Source: Oscillospiraceae bacterium (GTDB lineage: Bacteria; Bacillota; Clostridia; Oscillospirales; Acutalibacteraceae). Taken from it: a stretch of 7,957 nucleotides of DNA. The stretch is taken from NCBI GenBank assembly GCA_031254555.1, contig JAIRUF010000031.1, positions 1 through 7,957 on the forward strand. Direction: 5' to 3'. Below, piece by piece: positions 1-6,078 of this stretch (positions are counted from its first letter, which is position 1; each line of letters opens with the position of its first letter). The notes beneath the pieces were generated by a model. The model searched no databases and was not told where the DNA came from. It saw nothing but the letters and a program-made list of their open reading frames with translations. A program made the translations under genes and the position numbers.

Positions 1-497
1 GCATAGATACGCTTATAAATAATGCGGGAATCTCTCAGCAAAAGCTGTTTTGTGACATAAGAACCGATGAATTCGACGAGATGTTTAGAGTAAATGTAAG
101 GGGCGTTTTTAATTGCTGCAAGGCGGTGCTGCCGTCGATGATAAGAAATAAAAGTGGGAATATTATAAATATATCTTCCATATGGGGGCAGGAGGGTGCA
201 TCCTGTGAGGTGCATTATTCCGCGGCTAAGGCCGCAGTCATAGGCATGACTAAAGCACTCGCAAAGGAAGTGGGTCCCTCAGGGGTTAGAGTAAACTGTA
301 TATGTCCCGGGGTTATTGACACTGAAATGAATGAGGTGTTGAGCAATGAAACAATAAATGAATTAAAGGAACAGACCCCTCTAGGCGTTATAGGTAAGCC
401 GGAAGATATTGCAAAAGCAGCCCTGTTTTTAAGCGGAGATGACTCAAGTTTTATAACAGGACAAATTATCGGAGTTAATGGCGGCTTAATAATTTAA
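1..497 (+). CDS. SDR-family oxidoreductase, 5'-truncated (FabG-like; probable EF-P 5-aminopentanone reductase, YmfI type)
   Basis: The reading frame is open from base 3 to the TAA at 495-497, giving 164 residues; the start and the N-terminal NAD(P)-binding glycine motif lie before the window. Seen: the NNAG motif (visible residues 6-9), the active-site Ser in NISSIWG (visible residue 59), and Tyr72 and Lys76 of YxxxK. The Ser to Tyr distance is 13 residues, as in E. coli FabG. A PG motif after the last core strand and a C-terminal FITGQ...NGG segment complete the Rossmann fold. These are the hallmarks of an NAD(P)H-dependent soluble short-chain reductase of about 245 residues. The SSIWGxxGASCEV stretch resembles, from memory, the YmfI branch, which reduces 5-aminopentanone on elongation factor P, rather than the fatty-acid FabG. 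That subfamily call is an inference. The gene converges on gatB and shows no link to it. Confidence 0.85.
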   Translation, partial: IDTLINNAGISQQKLFCDIRTDEFDEMFRVNVRGVFNCCKAVLPSMIRNKSGNIINISSIWGQEGASCEVHYSAAKAAVIGMTKALAKEVGPSGVRVNCICPGVIDTEMNEVLSNETINELKEQTPLGVIGKPEDIAKAALFLSGDDSSFITGQIIGVNGGLII

Positions 498-514
498 CCG
501 TACCGTGTACCGCT

Positions 515-545
515 CGGAATCTGCTTCCGGCATATTAGATTTTTT
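515..545 (+). terminator. Weak possible terminator of the SDR gene
   Basis: A 5-bp hairpin (CGGAA at 515-519 with TTCCG at 525-529, 5-base loop) lies 18 bases after the SDR stop, and a run of six T follows at 540-545. The stem is short and the T run starts about ten bases after it, so this is a poor fit to an intrinsic terminator. Transcripts of the SDR gene may instead end at the hairpin at 655-692, which has a short T-rich tail on the plus strand too. Confidence 0.25.
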
Positions 546-589
546 GGACCTGACGAAACCGGCTGGATTTCTATACCCCCTCATCTGTC

Positions 590-628
590 TGCTAAAAACA
601 GAAAAATCCGCCCGGTTAACGGGCGGAT
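590..628 (-). terminator. Second (distal) terminator of the aspS-gatCAB operon
   Basis: A perfect 9-bp GC-rich stem (606-614 with 620-628, loop 615-619) is followed, on the minus strand, by TTTTTCTGTTTTTAG. That is a standard intrinsic terminator for leftward transcription. On the plus strand the bases after the stem are not T-rich, so it should not end rightward transcripts well. It lies about 25 bases beyond the first terminator and acts as a backup. Confidence 0.8.
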
Positions 629-641
629 AAATTCAATACGT

Positions 642-692
642 GCAAATATTATAAAAACATCCTGTAAAGAATATTACCTTTACAGGATGTTT
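642..692 (-). terminator. First terminator of the aspS-gatCAB operon
   Basis: A perfect 15-bp stem (655-669 with 678-692, 8-base loop 670-677) begins one base after the gatB stop codon. On the minus strand the stem ends in TTT and runs into TTATAATATTT, an adequate U-rich tail. On the plus strand the tail is TTTGTTAT, so the hairpin might also stop the converging SDR transcript. The outer part of the stem is A-T pairs, which can extend the U tract. Confidence 0.82.
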
Positions 693-693
693 G

Positions 694-2121
694 TTATCCC
701 AATATATCTTTGAGTATCTTAGTTACTTCCTGTGCTTGCGCCTGACCTTTAAGTGCCCTCATTGACTGGCCTATAAGGTATTGAAAGGCCTGTGTTTTAC
801 CGCCTTTGTACTCATTAACCGATTTTTCGTTTTGAGTTAAAACATCCTCAATTGCGGTTCTTATGGCAAGGCTGTCTGTCATTACACTCAAATTGTTATC
901 TTTAATATACGTATCTGGGTCCACGTCGTTGTAGAACACCTCGCCGAACACTTTTTTTGCGGTCTCACGCGTTATTTTGCCCTGTTCCAAAATCACTATA
1001 ATTTTTCCCAGAGAGCTGTGATTAAAGTTAATGTTTTCAGGCAATGTTCCGCTGTCGTTAAGCAGCTTCATCAGTTCAACCATTATCCAGTTAGCTGCAA
1101 TTTTAGGGTTTTTGCAAATCTTAACGGTCTCCTCAAACAGGTACACAAGATGGATTGAATTGGTTATAATTCCAGTGTCATACTGCGGTAGCCCAAACTC
1201 GCTGATATACCGAAGCTTTTTGTTTTGGGGCAGTTCCGGCATGGAGGATTTAATCTCGTCTATTTGAGCGTCGCTTATCTCAATGGGAGGCAGGTCAGGC
1301 TCGGGGAAATATTTGTAGTCATGGGCGTCTTCCTTGGATCGCATAGAGTAGCTTGTGCCCTTATTGTCGTCCCATCTGCGCGTTTGCTGAACGACCTCTT
1401 TACCCTCTTCCAGAAGCTCTATCTGACGTTTGCTCTCACTCTCAATGGCTCTTGTAATAGCCTTAAATGAGTTCATGTTTTTCATCTCAGTGCGGGTGCC
1501 AAGCTCTTTTTGCCCAGCGGGCCGTACGGATAAGTTAATGTCGGCTCTCAGCGATCCCTCCTGCATTTTACAGTCAGAAACGCCTGTGTACTGCAAGATG
1601 GCGCGAAGCTTTTCCAGGTAGTCAATAACTTCCTGGGCCGAAGACATATCCGGTTCGCTTACTATCTCTAAAAGAGGAACGCCGCACCTGTTGTAGTCAA
1701 CAAGGGTGCAGTCCTCCCATGGGTCATGAATAAGTTTGCCGGCGTCTTCCTCCATGTGTATCTCATGGATTCTCACTTTCTTTTTGCCGGCGTCTGAGTC
1801 TATTTCAACATATCCGTTGCGGCAAACAGGCAGATATAACTGAGATATTTGATATGCTTTTGGCAGGTCGGGATAAAAATAGTTTTTACGGTCGAACTTA
1901 TTATATCTTGTTATTGAACAATTGGTGGCAAGCCCTGTTTTGACGGCATACTCCACTACAGTTTGGTTTAAAAGCGGAAGAGTGCCCGGCATACCTGAAC
2001 ATATTTCACATACGTGGGTGTTTGGTTCTCCGCCGAACAAGGTTGTGCAGTTACAGAATATTTTGCTCTTTGTGGACAGCTCAGTGTGAACTTCAAGTCC
2101 TATGGTGATTTCATAGTTCAT
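694..2121 (-). CDS. gatB: Asp-tRNA(Asn)/Glu-tRNA(Gln) amidotransferase subunit B
   Basis: GatB is the tRNA-binding and kinase-like subunit of GatCAB. It phosphorylates the mischarged Asp or Glu on tRNA, and ammonia from GatA then makes Asn- or Gln-tRNA in the cytoplasm. The protein has 475 residues, the normal family length. Seen: the N-terminal EITIGLEVHTEL signature, a zinc-type Cys pattern (Cys23-x-Cys25 and Cys38-x2-Cys41), NYFYPDLPKAYQISQ in the cradle domain (about residues 80-94), EIVSEPDM, GSLRADINLSVRP and TRTEMKNMNSFKA. A C-terminal helical YqeY-like domain (last 150 residues or so) binds tRNA. Its ATG follows the gatA stop with no gap. The Shine-Dalgarno AGGAGG (2132-2137) lies inside the gatA coding end, 10 bases upstream, so translation of the two is probably coupled. 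It is the last gene of the operon, followed by two terminators. Confidence 0.97.
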   Translation of the reverse strand: MNYEITIGLEVHTELSTKSKIFCNCTTLFGGEPNTHVCEICSGMPGTLPLLNQTVVEYAVKTGLATNCSITRYNKFDRKNYFYPDLPKAYQISQLYLPVCRNGYVEIDSDAGKKKVRIHEIHMEEDAGKLIHDPWEDCTLVDYNRCGVPLLEIVSEPDMSSAQEVIDYLEKLRAILQYTGVSDCKMQEGSLRADINLSVRPAGQKELGTRTEMKNMNSFKAITRAIESESKRQIELLEEGKEVVQQTRRWDDNKGTSYSMRSKEDAHDYKYFPEPDLPPIEISDAQIDEIKSSMPELPQNKKLRYISEFGLPQYDTGIITNSIHLVYLFEETVKICKNPKIAANWIMVELMKLLNDSGTLPENINFNHSSLGKIIVILEQGKITRETAKKVFGEVFYNDVDPDTYIKDNNLSVMTDSLAIRTAIEDVLTQNEKSVNEYKGGKTQAFQYLIGQSMRALKGQAQAQEVTKILKDILG

Positions 2122-3597
2122 TTAGCTCAGGCCTCCTTGCAAGTCAGCGGGCGACTTTAAAAAGTCGGTGGCCTTTTGAAAGACATAAGCCGCCTGTAAT
2201 ATTGTGGTTTCGTCGAAAGGCTTGCCGATAAGCTGCATACCTATGGGCAGGTTATCCTTATCAAACCCGCATGGAACAGATACCGCCGGCAGTCCGGCTA
2301 TGTTTATCATGACGGTGTAAATATCACCCAGATACATCTTAAGCGGGTCCGATAAACTCTCTCCCTTTTTAAGCGCGGTTGTCGGCGCAACGGGACCCAG
2401 CAGAATATCATATTTTGTGAACGCGTCAAAAAAAGACTGCTGTATAAGTTTTTTTGCCATCAAAGCTTTTTTATAATACGAGTCATAGTAACCGCTGCTT
2501 AAAACAAAATTGCCAAGCATTATGCGGCGTTTTACTTCCATTCCTAAACCTTCGCTGCGGCTTTTTATATAAGTGTCCTTAAGGTTTTCGGCCAAAGGGC
2601 TTGAGTATCCGTATTTTATTCCGTCGTACCTTGAAAGGTTGGAGCACGCCTCGGCGCACGCGATTATATAGTATGCCGGTATTGCGTATTTTACTATCGG
2701 CATTGCAAACTCCTCAACAATTGCTCCAAGATTTTCAAGTTCTCTTTTAGCGTTTAGTATGGCGTCTTTAACGTCGCAGGAAATCCCGCGGCCCAAATAG
2801 TCGGCGGGGATACCTATTTTTTTGCCTTTAATACTGCCATTTGTAACGTTGGGGTATTCAAATTTTGGAAAGTCCATTGAAGTTCCGTCCTTTGCATCCT
2901 TGCCGCTTATTATCTCAAACAGTGCCGCACAGTCTGCCACATCTTTAGCTATGGGGCCTATCTGATCAAGCGATGAGGCATAAGCTATAAGCCCGTATCG
3001 GGAAACAGAACCGTATGTTGGCTTAAGCCCTGTAACTCCGCAAAAAGAGCAGGGCTGACGTATTGATCCACCGGTGTCGGATCCAAGGGACAGAAAAGCC
3101 TCTTGCGCCGAAACGCTGGCGGCGGCTCCTCCGGAGGACCCTCCCGGAACTCTGCCTTTATCCCATGGATTGCTGATTTCACCAAAATAAGACGTCTCCG
3201 ATGTGCTTCCCATTGCAAACTCATCCATGTTGAGCTTGCCTATCAATATCATGTCTGCAGCCTCCATCTTATCTATGACAGAAGCGCTGTAAATAGGTTT
3301 AAAGTTTTTAAGCATTAAAGACGCGCAGGTCGTCTCTATATCCTTTGTGCAGATATTGTCCTTAACTGAAACAGGCACGCCTGCAAGAGCGGATATGATT
3401 TCACCCGCATCAATTCTTGCCTGTATCTCGACGGCCCTCCTGTAGGCCGGTTCTCTGCAGGTTGAGATATAGCAGTTGTATTCGGCATCGAATTTGTCAA
3501 TATTTTTATATACAGCGTCAAGGGCGTCCTTTATCATTATTTCTTTTGAGTGAATCTTACCTGCCAGTTCTAAGGCAGTCATTTTACAAATATCCAT
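2122..3597 (-). CDS. gatA: Asp-tRNA(Asn)/Glu-tRNA(Gln) amidotransferase subunit A
   Basis: GatA is the glutaminase subunit of GatCAB: it releases ammonia from glutamine, which passes to GatB. The protein has 491 residues, typical for the family. The amidase-signature core is intact. The Lys-cisSer-Ser triad is at Lys79 (in VSVKDN), Ser154 (in PGGSSGGAAA) and Ser178 (in DTGGSIRQP), the same numbers that I recall for Staphylococcus aureus GatA. The GLKPTYGSVSRYGL and SLDQIGPI segments follow. The ATG at 3595-3597 has an AGGAGG (3604-3609) six bases upstream; the TAG stop of gatC overlaps this site. The glutaminase-competent triad and the linked gatB and gatC make this the tRNA amidotransferase and not a stand-alone amidase. 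Confidence 0.97.
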   Translation of the reverse strand: MDICKMTALELAGKIHSKEIMIKDALDAVYKNIDKFDAEYNCYISTCREPAYRRAVEIQARIDAGEIISALAGVPVSVKDNICTKDIETTCASLMLKNFKPIYSASVIDKMEAADMILIGKLNMDEFAMGSTSETSYFGEISNPWDKGRVPGGSSGGAAASVSAQEAFLSLGSDTGGSIRQPCSFCGVTGLKPTYGSVSRYGLIAYASSLDQIGPIAKDVADCAALFEIISGKDAKDGTSMDFPKFEYPNVTNGSIKGKKIGIPADYLGRGISCDVKDAILNAKRELENLGAIVEEFAMPIVKYAIPAYYIIACAEACSNLSRYDGIKYGYSSPLAENLKDTYIKSRSEGLGMEVKRRIMLGNFVLSSGYYDSYYKKALMAKKLIQQSFFDAFTKYDILLGPVAPTTALKKGESLSDPLKMYLGDIYTVMINIAGLPAVSVPCGFDKDNLPIGMQLIGKPFDETTILQAAYVFQKATDFLKSPADLQGGLS

Positions 3598-3607
3598 ACA
3601 CTACCTC

Positions 3608-3895
3608 CTATTCAACCGTCTTTGGCACTTTAAAGCAGCCGTCTTTTTTAAAGGGTGCATTTAAAAGCAAGCCGTCACGGTCCTTAGACTCCTGAACACA
3701 GTCCTCATGAAAGACATTGGTAACAGGGAAAGAGTGAGAAAGAGGCTCAACACCGCTGGTGTCAAGCTCATTTAGAGTGTCTATATAAGACAGGATATCC
3801 TGTAAATCACTTTTGCATTTTTCGCGCTGTGTATCGGTTAGCTCTATTCTGGCAAGAGCTTCCAGATAATTGACAAGGTCACTTCCGATTTGCAT
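3608..3895 (-). CDS. gatC: Asp-tRNA(Asn)/Glu-tRNA(Gln) amidotransferase subunit C
   Basis: GatC is the small subunit that wraps around the GatA-GatB interface and stabilises the complex. The protein has 95 residues, the usual size. Seen: an N-terminal helix pair with the family pattern LARIELTDTQ (about residues 14-23), the YIDTLNELDTSGVEPLSHS linker (37-55), and an extended C-terminal segment with the conserved Arg-Asp-Gly (RDG). The ATG has an AGGAGG at 3901-3906, five bases upstream, so the start is secure. The gene lies 18 bases after aspS and 10 bases before gatA, in one transcription unit. The stop codon TAG overlaps the ribosome binding site of gatA. Confidence 0.95.
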   Translation of the reverse strand: MQIGSDLVNYLEALARIELTDTQREKCKSDLQDILSYIDTLNELDTSGVEPLSHSFPVTNVFHEDCVQESKDRDGLLLNAPFKKDGCFKVPKTVE

Positions 3896-3913
3896 AACTA
3901 CCTCCTAAAAAAC

Positions 3914-5245
3914 TTAAGGCTCAAGCCTGTTAATATCTCTTGGGAACAGGGTGCTGTGGCGTACATTATCATCACCTAAAAGCCTCATGCAAAGCCTTTC
4001 AAGACCGATGCCCAAACCGCCGTGCGGAGGCATTCCGATTTTGTGGATCATAAGATATGACTCGAAATCTTCTGGATTTAGACCCTTGGCTTTGATTTTT
4101 TCGACCTGCTGTGAATAGTCGTGTATACGCTGGCCGCCGGTGGTTATCTCCATCCCGCGGAACAAAAGGTCAAAACTTAAGGTGACTTTTGTGTTTTGCG
4201 GGTCATCCATTGTGTAAAAAGGCCTTTTTTTAGACGGGAAGTGTGTGATAAATACAAAGTCGCTTTTGTGCTTTTCTAAAAATAGTTTGCCTATAAGCTG
4301 CTCTTCCTCCGGCTCAAGATCGTTTGGATCCTTAATAGGCCTGTCATACTCAGCACAGACCATTTCCTTTGCCTCGGCGAAAGTCACACAAGGTATTTTA
4401 TCAATTTTCGGTATATCTATGTTAAGGAGCTCTATCTCACTTTTATACTCATTTTTTAAAAGCTCAAGGGTGTATTTTAAAAATCCGGTCTCAACCTCCA
4501 TAAGATCCTCAAATCCGCTTATATATCCCATCTCAAAATCAAGGCTGGTATATTCGTTTAAGTGCCTGGCAGTGCTGTGCTTTTCAGCCCTGAACACAGG
4601 ACCCACTTCAAATACGCGTTCAAATACACCAACCATTGTCTGTTTATAGAATTGAGGGCTTTGAGCTAGAAAGGCTTTCTTGCCGAAATAATCCATTTTA
4701 AATACGTTTGCCCCGCCCTCGGCGGCGGCGGCGACTAATTTTGGCGTGTGTATTTCAGTGAATCCCTGCAAGTGAAGATAATCCCTAAACCCGCGCACAA
4801 GGGGGGGGGGGGGGGGGAATTTTGCCCGCATAACCCCAGCGCGCAATGCCGCGGGGCGGTAATTGAGCTCGGTGTCCAAGTTGACTTTGAGCTTCCCCTT
4901 GTTGATGGAGACGGGCATAACGGCGTGGGGAGAGGAGAGGACACACACGTCCGTAAGCGAGACTTCAAATCCGCCGGGAGCACGAGGCTCCTCGCTTATT
5001 ATGCCGGAAAATTTCACGCAGCACTCTTCTTTTAAAACCTTTATATTAAAGTTTGCTTTTTGGGGGGTATAAACACATTGAAAAACGCCGTCAATTATTC
5101 TCACAAGAACAAAAGCGACATCACCCATATCCCTGATTTTATGCACAGAACCATGAAAACTAACCTCGCCTCCGGATTTAACCGCAGCGGATAAGTCCTT
5201 CATAGTGCATACTTTTTCATGCCCTTGGCCCGTTGTAAACTGCAT
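3914..5245 (-). CDS. aspS: Archaeal-type aspartyl-tRNA synthetase, probably non-discriminating (Asp-tRNA Asp/Asn ligase)
   Basis: This class II synthetase charges tRNA with Asp in the cytoplasm. With 443 residues it lacks the large GAD insertion of the usual bacterial enzyme (about 590), so it is the archaeal type. Order: OB-fold anticodon domain (about residues 10-105), motif 1 GFTEIHTPKL (161-170), motif 2 FRAEKHSTARHLNEY (218-232), motif 3 GLGIGLERL (410-418). His35 and Pro90 align with Trp26 and Lys85 of the discriminating Thermococcus enzyme. From memory, the His/Pro pair marks enzymes that also charge tRNA(Asn), which fits the gatCAB genes downstream. The ATG at 5243-5245 has GGGGAG nine bases upstream; the frame extends to a GTG at 5305, but that codon falls at the predicted transcription start. 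Odd: residues 144-148 are five prolines encoded by a 17-base homopolymer in a helix where relatives have mixed residues. Confidence 0.94.
   Translation of the reverse strand: MQFTTGQGHEKVCTMKDLSAAVKSGGEVSFHGSVHKIRDMGDVAFVLVRIIDGVFQCVYTPQKANFNIKVLKEECCVKFSGIISEEPRAPGGFEVSLTDVCVLSSPHAVMPVSINKGKLKVNLDTELNYRPAALRAGVMRAKFPPPPPLVRGFRDYLHLQGFTEIHTPKLVAAAAEGGANVFKMDYFGKKAFLAQSPQFYKQTMVGVFERVFEVGPVFRAEKHSTARHLNEYTSLDFEMGYISGFEDLMEVETGFLKYTLELLKNEYKSEIELLNIDIPKIDKIPCVTFAEAKEMVCAEYDRPIKDPNDLEPEEEQLIGKLFLEKHKSDFVFITHFPSKKRPFYTMDDPQNTKVTLSFDLLFRGMEITTGGQRIHDYSQQVEKIKAKGLNPEDFESYLMIHKIGMPPHGGLGIGLERLCMRLLGDDNVRHSTLFPRDINRLEP
4801..4817. repeat. Homopolymer run of 17 G (C on the coding strand) inside aspS
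   Basis: Seventeen consecutive G on the plus strand encode, on the minus strand, the last base of Phe143, five CCC proline codons (144-148) and the first base of Leu149. Aligned from memory with Thermococcus AspRS (AIFKIRSSVFKAV), the five prolines replace exactly five residues, KIRSS, so the anomaly substitutes sequence and does not insert it. The reading frame stays open. Likely causes are dark-cycle poly-G base calls from two-colour sequencing or a gap fill; a true mutation is less likely. Confidence 0.9.
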
Positions 5246-5254
5246 AAACCGCAA

Positions 5255-5260
5255 CTCCCC
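5255..5260 (-). promoter_or_regulatory. Ribosome binding site that sets the aspS start
   Basis: GGGGAG on the minus strand lies nine bases before the ATG at 5243-5245. The alternative ATG fourteen codons further in (Met15) has no comparable site, and the upstream GTG at 5303-5305 lies at the predicted transcription start. This supports the 443-residue form of AspRS. Confidence 0.65.
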
Positions 5261-5308
5261 AAAACATTTATCAGATCCGTATTTTACAATAAAAAATAGA
5301 TACACAAT

Positions 5309-5337
5309 ATAATATCACGCGCATATTTGTTTGTAAA
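5309..5337 (-). promoter_or_regulatory. Sigma-A-type promoter of the aspS-gatCAB operon
   Basis: On the minus strand there is a -35 box TTTACA (5332-5337, 5 of 6 to consensus), a 17-base spacer and a -10 box TATTAT (5309-5314, 5 of 6), with a TG one base before the -10 box (extended -10). Transcription should begin near 5302, leaving a leader of about 57 bases before the ATG at 5245. There is no sign of a T-box in so short a leader, so tRNA-sensing control is unlikely here. Confidence 0.75.
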
Positions 5338-5365
5338 GTAGATAGACTTATAAATTATTTTGGAG

Positions 5366-5400
5366 AATATCTTAAAAAAGCTTGATATTTTAAGGATATT
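5366..5400. repeat. Imperfect inverted repeat between the divergent promoters
   Basis: AATATCTTAAAA (5366-5377) is matched in reverse complement by TTTTAAGGATATT (5388-5400) with one base of indel, around a 10-base centre. The centre and the right arm cover the -35 box and part of the spacer of the rimP promoter. It could be an operator or a chance feature of AT-rich promoter DNA. Confidence 0.35.
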
Positions 5401-5410
5401 GTGATAAGAT
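5382..5410 (+). promoter_or_regulatory. Sigma-A-type promoter of the rimP-nusA-infB operon
   Basis: A -35 box TTGATA (5382-5387, 5 of 6), a 17-base spacer and a -10 box TAAGAT (5405-5410, 4 of 6) with an extended TG at 5402-5403. Transcription should begin near 5417 and give a leader of about 117 bases before rimP. Its -35 box lies 45 bases from that of the divergent aspS promoter. Confidence 0.72.
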
Positions 5411-5443
5411 ACCTTTTATTAAGTTAAATGAAACTGAAGTTAT

Positions 5444-5475
5444 GGAGAGTGGGGTGACCCGCTCTTCTTAATTTG
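5444..5475 (+). promoter_or_regulatory. Leader hairpin of the rimP-nusA operon, candidate NusA-dependent attenuator
   Basis: A 10-bp stem (5444-5453 with 5458-5467, including two G-U pairs) is closed by the GNRA-type loop GUGA (5454-5457) and followed by TTAATTTG, an interrupted U tract. It lies about 27 bases after the predicted start of transcription and 66 bases before rimP. From memory, the B. subtilis nusA operon has a weak NusA-dependent terminator in its leader, through which NusA limits its own synthesis; this hairpin has the right place and the right weak tail. The function here is inferred. Confidence 0.6.
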
Positions 5476-5516
5476 TAAGGTGCTTTCTTAAAAGACATTT
5501 ATTATTTTTGCATTTT

Positions 5517-5525
5517 AAGGGGAGG
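5517..5525 (+). promoter_or_regulatory. Ribosome binding site that sets the TTG start of rimP
   Basis: AAGGGGAGG lies eight bases before the TTG at 5534-5536. An in-frame TAA at 5516-5518 closes the frame just upstream, and no ATG or GTG lies between it and the TTG, so the rare start codon is forced. Confidence 0.85.
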
Positions 5526-5533
5526 AATATCGT

Positions 5534-6028
5534 TTGTCTGGCAACTCAAAGGGCGGCAATACTATTGCGGCCGTGTGGAAAATAGTTGAGCCGTACGCAA
5601 AAGAACTTGAGCTTGAGATATGGGATATACAGTTTGTCAAAGAGGGTGCAACACATTACCTGCGTATTTTTATTGACAGGGAAGGCGAAGTGGGCATAGA
5701 TGATTGCGTGAATTTAAGCCATGCTATAGATAAGCCCTTGGACGATGAGGATCCCATTGAAAACAGTTATTGTTTGGAGGTTTCATCTCCGGGACTCCAA
5801 AGGGCGCTTACGCGTCCGCAGCACTTTGAAAAATTAAAGGGACAAAAGATAAGGATAAAGACGATTCGCGCCGTAGAGGGGACGCGTGAATTTTGCGGTA
5901 CGCTTTGCGGCTACGACAATGGTGAGATAACCATTGTGCAGGAATCCGATGAAGTAAAAATATTCAATAAAAAAGACACTGCATGGGTCCGCTTAGACGA
6001 CTTTGAGGACTCAAACTTACCACGCTGA
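5534..6028 (+). CDS. rimP: Ribosome maturation factor RimP
   Basis: RimP binds the free 30S subunit and helps its late assembly. The protein has 164 residues, close to the family's usual 150-160. Seen: an N-terminal alpha-beta domain with LELEIWDIQFVKEG and YLRIFID (about residues 25-48), the hallmark DDCVNLSHAIDKPLD (56-70), and LEVSSPGLQRAL (81-92) at the junction with the C-terminal SH3-like barrel, which begins with GQKIRIKT. The start is TTG behind a strong Shine-Dalgarno site. It is the first gene of the operon, 50 bases before nusA, the same position as ylxS in B. subtilis. The TTG start and the leader hairpin both suggest that the level of this first gene is held down. Confidence 0.96.
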   Translation: MSGNSKGGNTIAAVWKIVEPYAKELELEIWDIQFVKEGATHYLRIFIDREGEVGIDDCVNLSHAIDKPLDDEDPIENSYCLEVSSPGLQRALTRPQHFEKLKGQKIRIKTIRAVEGTREFCGTLCGYDNGEITIVQESDEVKIFNKKDTAWVRLDDFEDSNLPR

Positions 6029-6078
6029 TCTAAATAATTTCAATGGTAAATATATTAATGAAAGGATGATCTGTAAAA

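Noticed and set aside
3103..3318. Plus-strand open frame inside gatA with a Gly/Ser-rich start
   Set aside because: It is the antisense image of the conserved PGGSSGGAAA segment of gatA.
4735..5035. Open frames on both strands overlapping the poly-G run (for example 4735-4983 minus and 4748-5035 plus)
   Set aside because: They overlap aspS in other frames, have low-complexity Pro or Gly runs from the homopolymer, and show no domain or ribosome binding site.
5246..5302. T-box or other tRNA-sensing riboswitch before aspS
   Set aside because: The predicted leader is only about 57 bases, too short for a T-box, and no specifier stem or terminator hairpin is visible.
5428..5457. A nine-codon leader peptide before rimP whose stop falls in the hairpin loop
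   Set aside because: There is no Shine-Dalgarno site, the ATG lies only about 11 bases after the predicted transcription start, and the codons are not enriched for one amino acid.
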